Shown: positions 7,239 to 15,002 of the stretch, in pieces
Layout: every line of letters begins with the position of its first letter
How positions within the stretch are numbered: the stretch's first letter is position 1
IMG/VR virus record: IMGVR_UViG_3300037264_004915
Coordinates: 1 to 21,306 of that record
Strand: one strand, 5' to 3'
Source: a virus
Length of the DNA stretch: 21,306 nt
The notes under the pieces: model-generated
Told to the model about the DNA's origin: nothing
Database searches by the model: none
What the model saw: only the letters and a program-made list of their open reading frames with translations
Program-made: the position numbers and the translations under genes

Positions 7239-8749
7239 CAATCCACCTCATCTACGTCTTCCAGTTCTGAGTCGAAGTCCCCCATGGTGGGGTCCTTTGC
7301 TTTCGCCGGCCCCCCAGATGGGCGAGACTTGGCAAGATCTAGGGCCATGAGCTGCTGGCGCTTTGCGATCCGGAGCTTCAACGCGTCGTAGTCCTGGGGA
7401 GTCGGGTTGGGGGGCAGCATATCTTTGAGAAGGTTCTTGCGGTCCAGCTTGCCCATGGTCCGATCCGCCTCGACCATGGACCTCCAACCCGAAGCCACAC
7501 TGGGTGTGGACGCCTTGCTCGCCCGGAGCTTTTCCGTCCCCCGGACCCGCTCGTTCGTTCGGATCTTCGCAATCCGCTCGGCCGACTCCTCCATGATGGT
7601 GTTGATTTCCCGCTGCCGAGCTACGCGGGGGGTCGTCCGCGCCCGCTCCGTTGCTGCAGCGATCTCTGGATTCAACTGCAGGTCCGCATACTTTTTCATG
7701 AACATGCGGTCCCCATATCCGGACGTGACCGCCGGCTGCCGCCCTTCCTCCTTGGCCTGGGCTTGCGACCGCTCATTCTCGTTGATGTCTCCCCGCATCG
7801 CAGTCTCTTGACTCACCCGGCCGGCGACCCGATTCGAAGCGCCAGCGTAGGACTTCCGCCCCTCCCGGTCTACGAGGATGGGGGTCATCAGAGTTTCGTC
7901 CGCCCGGCGCCGCTCGTTCTCTGCAGCGATCTTCCCCGGGTTCATCATCGTCTGCGTCCCGATCTTGGCAGTCTGCACTGCCCGCTCCTTCTCGCCGGCG
8001 TACTGCGATTCCAGGACCCCTTTCTTGGCCTGGTCCGCCAGCTCGTAGCTGCCGGCGAAAGGGTTCTCCTGCTGCATCTGCTGAACTACCTGGTTACTCT
8101 GGTTCTGCAGTTCCTGCAGCTTGGCCTGGAGGAGCAGGTCATGCGCTGTCTGGGCAGCTTCCCGGACCGGCACACCCTTCTTCCGGAGCTCCGTCACAAT
8201 GGCGACCATAGCGTCGGCCTTACCCTGCAGGTCGTCGCCCGGCAGGGGCGGCGCCCCGCTGGGAACCGGTGGCGCCATCTGGCTTGGCAGCTGCCCGCGC
8301 CGCGTGCGTGAGAACACCTTACCCAGGTCGGCATACCCTCCTTCGGTGTAGGCCTGGCTGATCCCCTGCGCGACCTCCGGATCAGAAAGCGCGGGCCCCA
8401 GGAGCTTCGGGGCCTTCTCATAGACGGCCAGCTTTTCCGCCATCCGTTCCGCCGGAGCTCGGGCCTGGGCATTCACTCGATCCGCATCCATTTGGCTTAT
8501 GTTCAGAATGGGGGCGGACACCAACCCCGGGTTAACGCTAGACAAATCCGACTGTGACTGTTCCGGCAATGGACCCGGCAGACCCTTAAGTCCTACAGCC
8601 CCCAAGAAATTCACGTTGCCGGCAGATCCCGTGCTTGCATCCAGCCCGGGGGATAACGAGTCACTCCCGGGGATAGACGGGGGCGTCCCAATGGAGTAGG
8701 ATCTCCGCGGGGTCCGGGACCGACGGGGCTGGTAGCTCTTGCGCCGCAT
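7238..8749 (-). CDS. Candidate internal virion protein, basic N-terminus and acidic C-terminus
   Basis: 503 residues from ATG 8749, which has AGGGGG eight bases upstream. A TTG at 8755 would add two residues but sits too close to that ribosome site. The N-terminus is strongly basic (MRRKSYQPRRSRTPRRSYS), as in DNA-contacting or packaged proteins, followed by a Gly/Pro/Ser-rich segment to about residue 75. Residues 95-300 are helical and Gln/Ala-rich, with a likely coiled coil at about 200-232 (LLLQAKLQELQNQSNQVVQQ). The C-terminus is acidic (DFDSELEDVDEVD). Its stop overlaps the next gene's start by one base. I recognise no enzyme domain. The position between the Gln-rich 269-residue protein and the giant protein suggests one of a set of three ejected or internal core proteins. 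Confidence 0.78.
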   Translation of the reverse strand: MRRKSYQPRRSRTPRRSYSIGTPPSIPGSDSLSPGLDASTGSAGNVNFLGAVGLKGLPGPLPEQSQSDLSSVNPGLVSAPILNISQMDADRVNAQARAPAERMAEKLAVYEKAPKLLGPALSDPEVAQGISQAYTEGGYADLGKVFSRTRRGQLPSQMAPPVPSGAPPLPGDDLQGKADAMVAIVTELRKKGVPVREAAQTAHDLLLQAKLQELQNQSNQVVQQMQQENPFAGSYELADQAKKGVLESQYAGEKERAVQTAKIGTQTMMNPGKIAAENERRRADETLMTPILVDREGRKSYAGASNRVAGRVSQETAMRGDINENERSQAQAKEEGRQPAVTSGYGDRMFMKKYADLQLNPEIAAATERARTTPRVARQREINTIMEESAERIAKIRTNERVRGTEKLRASKASTPSVASGWRSMVEADRTMGKLDRKNLLKDMLPPNPTPQDYDALKLRIAKRQQLMALDLAKSRPSGGPAKAKDPTMGDFDSELEDVDEVD

Positions 8750-8751
8750 GC

Positions 8752-9561
8752 TCAATACCCCCTTCGATAGGCTGAATAGAGGCTCTCGCCCCCGACATTA
8801 TTCACCAAGTTTCGAACGGAGATTGGCGTCGGAACCTGTGGCGTCTGGTAAGGGTTGAATAGCCGATACTGCCCTGCCAAGGCCCCCAAAGACTTCAACC
8901 CCTGGCCGAAATTGGCCTGGCCGATATCGAACTCATTGAGCTCAGACTGGTACTGGTTCTGAGCGTTGGTCTGACCCAGCTGCGCCCGGGTGTTATAGAG
9001 AGTCCCCAGCCCCTGCCGGGCTGCGACGGAGTTCGTGGATTTCTGCCCTTCGAGGCTCGCGAGTAACTGCTGGATGCGCCCTCGCTGGTCGAATTCCTGC
9101 TGCATCAGGTTGGTCCCGACCCCGGCCAACTGGTTCTGTGCGTTCTGCGCCAAGTTGCCCAGCTGCTGGCCGTAACTCTGATCGATCATCCCCTGGCGAA
9201 CACCGAGACCCCCAGAGCCCAGGAGCCCCAGCCGGTTGGCCTGCTCCGCCGACCCCCGGGTCGCGCGCTCGCGCTCCATGTTCAACTGCTCCGCCACCTG
9301 GCTGAAGCTGGTCCGTGCTTCGTTGCGCGCCTGGTCCAACATGGCCTGTCGATAGGCCGGAGGGAGCCCCCGGTCCTGCTGTTGCATGAGTCCCTGGCCG
9401 AACTGGCTGCCAGTCGGGTCGTAAATCGGCGCGGCTTGGTTCAGCTGCCCTGATATCTGCTGCAGATTGGGTTGCTGGGGCTGTTGATACTGCGGGGGTT
9501 TCTTACCGAAGAGCGAAGACACCGCGGAAAGAGCTGAAGGAACCAAAGAAAGCCAGTCCAC
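8752..9561 (-). CDS. Candidate Gln-rich internal virion/ejection protein
   Basis: 269 residues from a GTG at 9561; TAGGAGG five bases upstream supports this start and overlaps the region just after the collar-fibre stop. The N-terminus (MDWLSLVPSALSAVSSLFG) is amphipathic and hydrophobic, then residues 20-60 are Pro/Gln-rich (PPQYQQPQQPNLQQ). A long helical Gln/Asn/Ala-rich middle (about 65-215) follows, including a glycine-rich turn LGLLGSGGLGVRQG. Short, hydrophobic-ended, Gln-rich proteins of this size are typical of the smallest ejection protein in podoviruses such as the P22 gp7 or T7 gp14 roles; I infer that role from size, composition and order, not from a detected homology. The N-terminal segment could insert in membrane during ejection. 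Confidence 0.75.
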   Translation of the reverse strand: MDWLSLVPSALSAVSSLFGKKPPQYQQPQQPNLQQISGQLNQAAPIYDPTGSQFGQGLMQQQDRGLPPAYRQAMLDQARNEARTSFSQVAEQLNMERERATRGSAEQANRLGLLGSGGLGVRQGMIDQSYGQQLGNLAQNAQNQLAGVGTNLMQQEFDQRGRIQQLLASLEGQKSTNSVAARQGLGTLYNTRAQLGQTNAQNQYQSELNEFDIGQANFGQGLKSLGALAGQYRLFNPYQTPQVPTPISVRNLVNNVGGESLYSAYRRGY

Positions 9562-9570
9562 GATGTCCTC

Positions 9571-10482
9571 CTAGAGCTTGATGATCTTGTTCAAGATCAT
9601 CGTGGGTTGCAAAATCGGATGCGCATTTCCGGAGCCGGCGCTGTTGATAGTTATGCCAGTGGTTTTGGTATCCGTCATATTCGGGATGCCATCGCTAGTA
9701 TCTACCCCTGCGCCAGTGCCGTTGAGAGACGGGTTATTGGTGTGCTTGGCCGTGTGGAAGTGGCCAGGATCTGTTACGCCGTGGCTGTGTGCTGCCAGCT
9801 GCGCCATTGTGAGCGTGTGGTTCTGCAACCCCCCGGCCAAACCATTTGTTGTGCCGGCGAAGTTGCCGCCGGCAACCGTGATCCGCGAGGCGGTTGATCC
9901 GCCCATATTATCGGCGCCTGCCACAACTCTGCCACGCAGGTCTGGAATGACGATCGTCTTGTTCGCGGCGTAGTCGGTGGCCGCTTCGGCAGCTGTAGTC
10001 CCACTACCTGTACGACCTCCCGACACCGCAGCTTCCGCGTTGGTCATTGAGATGTAAATCAACACGAACAGCGCCTGCGTGTCTGCGTTCGCGCGCCCCG
10101 TCCCCCCGCTGGCCGCATTGCCCAGAGTCCGCCCACTTGCAAGAACATACCCAGGCGGGGCAACTATTCCGATGTAGTCCTTGACAACCCCTGTCTGCTC
10201 GAGCTTCAGAACTACGGCTGAGTCAAGCTTCGCTTCCGTCACTGCGTTAGCGATAATCTTGGGCGTCGATATGGCGTTATCCAGGAGGTTGGCGGTTCCG
10301 ATGTTCCCCTGGAGTTCGTTGTAGGCGGTGTCGTAGTCGGAGTTCAACTCCGACGCGCGAATGGTCCCACCCGCAGTGAAAGTAAAAGGCTTGGTGGGGG
10401 TTGTGGTGTTATTGGCCAGGGCCCCCGCGCTGAGCAATGCCACCGCCGAGACCAGAACCACGAATTGCCAACAGCTCTTCAT
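9571..10482 (-). CDS. Tail-collar-domain fibre with N-terminal signal-like sequence
   Basis: 303 residues from ATG 10482, which overlaps the upstream TGA by one base (TGATG); an in-frame extension to 10578 lies inside the previous gene and is not used. Residues 1-23 look like a Sec signal peptide: Lys2, hydrophobic 7-19, Ala-Leu-Ala at 21-23. Residues 31-55 match the fibre motif FTFTAGGTIRASELNSDYD. Residues about 102-195 form a phage tail-collar domain (DYIGIVAPPGYVLASG, then IPDLRGRVVAGADNMGG). The C-terminal part has the His-x-His pairs H232/H234 and H241/H243 and ends in HPILQPTMILNKIIKL. T4 gp12-type short fibres use such His pairs to bind metal in the trimer. Likely receptor-contacting fibre. 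The signal-like start is unusual for a virion protein. Confidence 0.88.
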   Translation of the reverse strand: MKSCWQFVVLVSAVALLSAGALANNTTTPTKPFTFTAGGTIRASELNSDYDTAYNELQGNIGTANLLDNAISTPKIIANAVTEAKLDSAVVLKLEQTGVVKDYIGIVAPPGYVLASGRTLGNAASGGTGRANADTQALFVLIYISMTNAEAAVSGGRTGSGTTAAEAATDYAANKTIVIPDLRGRVVAGADNMGGSTASRITVAGGNFAGTTNGLAGGLQNHTLTMAQLAAHSHGVTDPGHFHTAKHTNNPSLNGTGAGVDTSDGIPNMTDTKTTGITINSAGSGNAHPILQPTMILNKIIKL

Positions 10483-10820
10483 CAAAACACCATCACCTTC
10501 AAAGCGACATTGTTTCTGGCGCAATGGAGCACTATTTGAGCTGGCGTCCACAGGGCTTGGTCGGCCGCTGTCGCCCAAATGGTAGTCTCGTCGTTGGTGT
10601 GGACCAGGATAAAAAAGAGGGGCACCCAGCTCAATTTCAGAGCAGTGATATTTATAGTTTGAGGGCTATTATTCCCCGAGGTGTGTGTGTAGGAAACAAT
10701 GTGGCTCCTGGTCACGTTGTCGTGAAGATTCAGCCCCCCTCGCAGCAACCGAAAGACACGCTTGAGCTCGTCGTTGATCCGCTGATCCGCGGGGAAGTTG
10801 AGTTCTCCGGGCCGGGTCAT
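10482..10820 (-). CDS. Small virion-region protein, unknown
   Basis: 112 residues. The ATG at 10820 overlaps the stop of the tail-hub gene as ATGA, and its own TGA overlaps the collar-fibre ATG, so it is translationally coupled on both sides. The N-terminal third is charged and helical (ELNFPADQRINDELKRVFRLL). The rest alternates beta-like hydrophobic segments (LSWVPLFFILV) and polar turns. There is no signal peptide and no recognised motif. Small proteins between the tail hub and the first fibre often link the two or act in fibre assembly; that is inferred from position only. Confidence 0.75.
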   Translation of the reverse strand: MTRPGELNFPADQRINDELKRVFRLLRGGLNLHDNVTRSHIVSYTHTSGNNSPQTINITALKLSWVPLFFILVHTNDETTIWATAADQALWTPAQIVLHCARNNVALKVMVF

Positions 10821-12310
10821 TCGTCAGCGTCTCCTTTCACCAGCGCTTCCATGCGCGAGATGTTGAGTCCGATCGACGCCTGGCTGTTCCCCAGTTGGCA
10901 CTGCCAGAGCCGGCCGTGGCCGTCAGGGCGGTGGGTCAGGATGGCCTGCCCCTCTGCCGCAAACGCGTCCACATCGAAGATCGCAGTATCGTAGACGGCC
11001 CCCTCCTGAGCCGCGCCGATCGTGCCTCCGGAGGGGAGCGTCTGAAGATCGTAAGCGCTCCGGACTTCAACAACGGCACCGGCTGTGGAGCTAAGATCCG
11101 AAATGATAATCAGCTGCCGGACCTTGCGACGACGCGCCAGCGTACCGAAGTCCAACGGTTTGGTCTGCACGAAGGCATTGATGGCCAGGGTGTTGTCCAA
11201 GAATGTCGCCTGGTTCGACTTCTGCACCATTCCGTCGTACTCACCATAGCAAGGCTGCAGAGACGCGGACTCCGGCAGGTTGGCCCAGTAATTGGCGGCG
11301 AACCCGTCGTCAATCGTCCAGCGATCCAGCGAGTAATCGTAAGTGACGGTCATCTCATTCTGGGTCGAGGACCCGGTCGAGATCGAAAACCGAACCTCCG
11401 TGTGCTTCTCGTTGTGAATACCTGCTATGTACGGAAATCGAGCTGAGTTGATCGACTTCCAGGTCCCCTCGATCCGCTTCGAGATGTACTTGGGGACCCC
11501 ACCGTCGAAGAGAAAGATGCCCTTCTGATTCGCGAAGTAGATCGCCCCATCGACCTCGACGATGGCCTTCCCGGCCACCGTACCGATCGACGGGTGGGCA
11601 ATCGAGAACGCGAACGGCGTCACGTCATCGCCCGTGTAGGAAATCTGATAGATGCTGCGGTTCAGAAAAGCGTAGAGCTGGTCGCCAATCTGCCCGAACC
11701 CAACACCAAACTGCCCGCCCGCGTTCAGGAGATCATTGAAATTTGCAGCTGGGTACAGCTCCGCATTGTTGAGCTCTGACCAGCGGAACCGCGCGCGGCG
11801 ACGGGTGCCCCCCTCCTCCGTATTCAGAAAAATAAGGTAGTTCCGATAGGCCACGACAGCTCGAGCCTTGACCGGCGGGGTGCCTCCCAGCGCCAGCAGG
11901 TTCGTAGCTCCCCCCGCGTACTTGTAGATGGGGTCGACGTCGTTGGTGACGATCTGGAGGTTCGTCAGCTGCGCACCTTGCCAGATGATGTTTTGGCCAG
12001 CCGTGAGGGTAACAGCCCCTTTGATCGAGCTCCACACGGCACCGTTCCTCCGGGCAGCGGAGCCGCTAGAGAAGGCGATCACATCGACCGCTCCATCGTC
12101 CTTCGCAAGTTCGAAAATCCCAGTGATGGCCCCGGCGTCAACCGAAGGGGGGATGAGAGGTGCCGCGCCTTCCCGCTTGAATACAGAGTTCTTGCGGAAC
12201 CGGACGTTGCGACAGGACGGAGACTCCCGGTCCTCAATGTTGATTGGGTCGAGGCCGTTGTTCACCCCGGCGATGGGGAGGATCTCTATGGGCTTCCCGG
12301 TGAAGGTCAT
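10817..12310 (-). CDS. Tail hub/nozzle protein (P22 gp10-like role)
   Basis: 497 residues; ATG at 12310, three bases after the adaptor gene stop, with AGGATAGGA upstream. The opening fits the pattern of podoviral packaged-DNA stabilisation/tail hub proteins: an early Gly-Leu-Asp segment (NNGLDPINIEDRESPSCRNV) followed by FKREGAAPL. The body is repetitive beta structure with Trp/Tyr/Gly-rich blades (GVGFGQIGDQLYAFLNRSIY, AIYFANQKGIFLFDGG, YDYSLDRWTIDDG), consistent with a beta-propeller. P22 gp10 has a similar length and role: it sits under the portal/adaptor ring, plugs the DNA exit and carries the tail. Location directly after the adaptor supports this. Family assignment is by architecture and pattern memory, not by alignment. 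Confidence 0.75.
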   Translation of the reverse strand: MTFTGKPIEILPIAGVNNGLDPINIEDRESPSCRNVRFRKNSVFKREGAAPLIPPSVDAGAITGIFELAKDDGAVDVIAFSSGSAARRNGAVWSSIKGAVTLTAGQNIIWQGAQLTNLQIVTNDVDPIYKYAGGATNLLALGGTPPVKARAVVAYRNYLIFLNTEEGGTRRRARFRWSELNNAELYPAANFNDLLNAGGQFGVGFGQIGDQLYAFLNRSIYQISYTGDDVTPFAFSIAHPSIGTVAGKAIVEVDGAIYFANQKGIFLFDGGVPKYISKRIEGTWKSINSARFPYIAGIHNEKHTEVRFSISTGSSTQNEMTVTYDYSLDRWTIDDGFAANYWANLPESASLQPCYGEYDGMVQKSNQATFLDNTLAINAFVQTKPLDFGTLARRRKVRQLIIISDLSSTAGAVVEVRSAYDLQTLPSGGTIGAAQEGAVYDTAIFDVDAFAAEGQAILTHRPDGHGRLWQCQLGNSQASIGLNISRMEALVKGDADE

Positions 12311-12313
12311 GTC

Positions 12314-13192
12314 CTATCCTATGGGCTCCGGCAGTCGATAGTTCATGCGACGGTGCGAGGCCCCGCGGTCCCACCTCTGCAACCGGCCGGCGCCGACACC
12401 TGGCGCGCGGTTGTTGCGGGCCACGGCGGCGCGGAGCGAGTTCTCGAATCGGGACCGGCACCGGTCCGCGATCGAGTCGTCGATGTGCTCATACCCGATT
12501 GCGAACACGCCCTGGAGCAGGGCGTACCGCAAGTCCGTCGGCCAATCCAGGTCCGTTGAATCTGCAGTAGTTGTTGTAAATTCATTCGGAACACGATGAT
12601 ACCAGATCCGGACATTGTAGACCCCATCGGGCGGGGGCCAGAGGATCATCTTGCCGGCATGGAACCGGAAGTTCGTCGGCTGTCCGATGGTCTTCGACTC
12701 GTCGGGCCACTCCTCGAAGAGCAGATGGTCCGGCGTGTAGTGCAGCAGATTGACGCCGTCCCCCGTCTGGATCGTGGCCGTATAGAGCCTCGGCGGGGAG
12801 AAGTCAGTTGGCAGCGTCAGCTGGTAGGAGATGATCTGAAAGGACGCCGCGGCGTTCGTCGTACTGATGTAGGTCGAGTCCAGGGTCGCTGTAAAGGCAG
12901 TGTCCCTGGTGAGGATCTTGTAGTAGTGGCCCCCCGCCACGAACAGCTGGCCGGCGATGATCGCCGGCAGCGTGTTCGTGAACGTGAGCGTAGCCAGCCC
13001 GTTGGTCACCGAGACGGTCCCGGTGATGAAGGGGGCGACGGTGGGAAGAATCTTGTCCGCATCCAGGTGGCGCCACTGCGCAGCGGCAACCATCTCCTGC
13101 TGGACCTCGTTCAGCCACTCCGGCACTTCTGCCGCGAGCGACCGATCATGGATCCGGCTCAGGATTTTGTCCTTGAAGTTTCCCCAGTTCAT
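12314..13192 (-). CDS. Head-tail adaptor protein
   Basis: 292 residues; ATG at 13192 with GGTGGTGA upstream. The N-terminus (WGNFKDKILSRIHDRSLAAE, then WLNEVQQEMVAAAQWRHL) matches the helical opening typical of podoviral head-tail adaptors, in which short helices pack on the portal ring. The middle (about 50-215) is beta-rich with FRFHAGKMILWPPPDG. A helical part follows (TDLRYALLQGVFAIGYEHID), then a basic tail. This plan, helix-beta-helix with a WPPP-type turn, is common in phage adaptor/tail tubular A-type proteins. It lies just before the hub gene, the expected order. It should bind the portal externally and seat the hub. Confidence 0.75.
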   Translation of the reverse strand: MNWGNFKDKILSRIHDRSLAAEVPEWLNEVQQEMVAAAQWRHLDADKILPTVAPFITGTVSVTNGLATLTFTNTLPAIIAGQLFVAGGHYYKILTRDTAFTATLDSTYISTTNAAASFQIISYQLTLPTDFSPPRLYTATIQTGDGVNLLHYTPDHLLFEEWPDESKTIGQPTNFRFHAGKMILWPPPDGVYNVRIWYHRVPNEFTTTTADSTDLDWPTDLRYALLQGVFAIGYEHIDDSIADRCRSRFENSLRAAVARNNRAPGVGAGRLQRWDRGASHRRMNYRLPEPIG

Positions 13193-13211
13193 CCGTCACC
13201 ACCCCTCTTCC

Positions 13212-13475
13212 TCAGAGCTTCCGGTCGGCTGCTTTCTGCGTTTTCTCCTCTGCCGGCTTCGCCGCGGCCCGGCGTCGTCCGGCGTCCGGCGGTTCCCACT
13301 CCGGATCCACCGCCGGCGTCGGGGCCGGCGGGGTTGCTTTTGCCTTCGCGGCCTCCGTCAGTGCCGACTGATGGGGCTCGCAGGCTTCGTGGTGTTTGGC
13401 CAGCTGCTCCTTGGCTTTTTCGGAGTAGTACCGATTGCCGCAGTCCTCGCAGATTTCCAGGGTGTTGCCTTTCAT
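13212..13475 (-). CDS. Small zinc-finger-type protein
   Basis: 87 residues from ATG 13475, overlapping the upstream TGA by one base (TGATG); a GTG one codon earlier is also possible. Residues 9-32 carry Cys9-x2-Cys12, His28 and Cys32 (CEDCG, then KHHEAC), a compact C2HC zinc-binding pattern. The rest is Lys/Ala/Pro/Glu-rich and probably disordered (KAKATPPAPTPAVDPEWEPP). It sits between the capsid-decoration-like gene and the adaptor, with a 19-base gap to the latter. Function is unknown. Zinc-finger proteins of this size in phage head modules may bind DNA or stabilise assembly, but I cannot choose between these. Confidence 0.75.
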   Translation of the reverse strand: MKGNTLEICEDCGNRYYSEKAKEQLAKHHEACEPHQSALTEAAKAKATPPAPTPAVDPEWEPPDAGRRRAAAKPAEEKTQKAADRKL

Positions 13476-13975
13476 CACCAGCCCCTTACGAAGCCTTCGA
13501 TGGTGGTGTCAGCAGCGGTAGCCCCATCCAGCGCTCGCACGTGCGCCGCGAAGGCGGCCTCGACGCCAACATCGGTGTCGTGGATCAGCGTGAAGGTGGC
13601 GGTGACCGGCTTGAGCGAGTCGCCGGCAACGATAGCGGTACCGTCGCCCTTGACCCGGACAGCAGCCACGTAGCCATACCGACACACCCAGCCGAAGCCG
13701 GACGCGGGGATATCCCCCATCGCCACACCCAGCGGCTGCCCGAAGGTCGCAGTGACGAACTGCTTCACTTCGGAATCGGTGTCAGCGGCCAGCATATCGA
13801 TGCAGATCGGGTCTCCGACCGTCAGCGCGGATGCGTGGTTGTTCTTCACTAGCTGGTAGACCCGGCCCCCATTGTGAAGGGACCGGAACACGCCGGGGGA
13901 GAGCCCCGACCGGTGGAGATCCTGGAGCGTCGAATAGACCTGGGTCAATCCATCAGGATAGATCGTTGGGTACAT
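13475..13975 (-). CDS. Putative capsid decoration (cement) protein
   Basis: 166 residues; ATG at 13975 preceded by a near-consensus GAAGGAGGTGG, 13 bases after the major capsid stop. Residues about 40-140 are beta-rich with short Gly/Asp turns (ALTVGDPICIDMLAADTD, GQPLGVAMGDIPASGFGWV, KGDGTAIVAGDSLKPV). This pattern resembles DUF2190-type decoration proteins, small beta-sandwiches that bind at capsid three-folds. The next-to-capsid position and strong ribosome site, suiting a high-copy product, support this. The family call is from pattern memory. Confidence 0.68.
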   Translation of the reverse strand: MYPTIYPDGLTQVYSTLQDLHRSGLSPGVFRSLHNGGRVYQLVKNNHASALTVGDPICIDMLAADTDSEVKQFVTATFGQPLGVAMGDIPASGFGWVCRYGYVAAVRVKGDGTAIVAGDSLKPVTATFTLIHDTDVGVEAAFAAHVRALDGATAADTTIEGFVRGW

Positions 13976-13988
13976 GAGTCCACCTCCT

Positions 13989-14996
13989 TCAGGCGTCGAT
14001 GCCGAACAGGATGGCCATGTGTCGGCGGTTCACGAGTGTTGCGTTTCCTTCCCAGATATTCTGGGAAGTGATGGCCTCCTGATTGGCAGGCCGGATCCAG
14101 GGATCCTGCTTGAAGAATGCGTCCGGGTGGCACCGCAAGTACATGTACTTGCTGTTGATCCAGAAAAAGCGATCCTTGCCGCCGGAGTCCGCGGGGCAGT
14201 TCAGATCGAAGACGACCGGGATGCCCTTGTACCAGAGGCGGGCGAAGCCCGGGTCCAGATCCTTGGTCCCCTGATTCATGTAAAACAGCTGCTTGTTCGA
14301 GCCGTGGAACGCCTTCTCGAAAAAGTTGTACCCGTTGGCCGTCCCGATGATCAAATCGGGGATGCCGCTCGAGCGCCCGCGCGAAGTCTGGATCCAAGCG
14401 CGGTCGAACTCGTCGATGCCGTTGGAGGCAAACGAGCCCACCGACTTGAAGTAGTTCCTCCACCAGGTGCTGGTGGCTCCGGCGATACCTCCGACCAGGA
14501 TCGTCGGGTCGGACGACGGCGCCTCCTTGATGTACGCGGACAGTCCGCCGATGGCCTTCTGGAAGTTTCCCGTACCATCCAGATAGATATCAGCGTTGAT
14601 ATCGTCCTTGTTCCGCATCTGTGCGTGCATGATGCGGGCCTTCGCCAGGTCCTTGATCTGCCGCGAAGAACGGGACCGGAGCTCCTGGCCGGAGATCGTC
14701 GCCGACTGGTAGTACCCCTTTCTCCGGTACTCAGCGATGGTGAAATTCTCCCCCGGGTTTGTGTCCAAAACGTCGTAGTTGGCGTAAGATCCGCCACCAC
14801 CCGCCTTGTCATACATCAGGGGCTCCTGGATGATATCGCCGCCCTCATACCACTCCACGCGGCCCTTCTTCGCCAGGAATTCCAAGAGCGGAATCCCGTC
14901 GAAGATGTTGTCAGGGATCTCGTCCGGACGGGCCTGGTAGAACCCAGCCATCGTCAGAACGTCACCCCAATAATGGGTCAATGACTGCCCCGGCAT
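13989..14996 (-). CDS. Major capsid protein
   Basis: 335 residues; ATG at 14996 with the strongest ribosome site in the block (GGAGGTGATGATCC), as expected for the most abundant virion protein. It follows the scaffold gene by six bases. The N-terminal part (WYEGGDIIQEPLMYDKAGGG, then GYYQSATISGQELRSRSS) fits an HK97-fold N-arm and extended loop; the helical spine is at about 112-155 (IKDLAKARIMHAQMRNKDDI). The segment SSGIPDLIIGTANGYNFFEKA and the C-terminal strands fit the A domain and P domain of such capsid proteins. It forms the shell on the scaffold. Assigned from position, length, ribosome site and overall pattern. Confidence 0.88.
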   Translation of the reverse strand: MPGQSLTHYWGDVLTMAGFYQARPDEIPDNIFDGIPLLEFLAKKGRVEWYEGGDIIQEPLMYDKAGGGGSYANYDVLDTNPGENFTIAEYRRKGYYQSATISGQELRSRSSRQIKDLAKARIMHAQMRNKDDINADIYLDGTGNFQKAIGGLSAYIKEAPSSDPTILVGGIAGATSTWWRNYFKSVGSFASNGIDEFDRAWIQTSRGRSSGIPDLIIGTANGYNFFEKAFHGSNKQLFYMNQGTKDLDPGFARLWYKGIPVVFDLNCPADSGGKDRFFWINSKYMYLRCHPDAFFKQDPWIRPANQEAITSQNIWEGNATLVNRRHMAILFGIDA

Positions 14997-15002
14997 GGAT
15001 CA

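Noticed and set aside
10482-10578. 32-residue N-terminal extension of the collar fibre
   Set aside because: It lies inside the preceding coupled gene and lacks a ribosome site; the ATG at 10482 has a TGATG overlap and begins a clean signal-like segment.
12596-13852. 418-codon plus-strand open frame
   Set aside because: Spans three minus-strand genes antisense and reads as shadow sequence.
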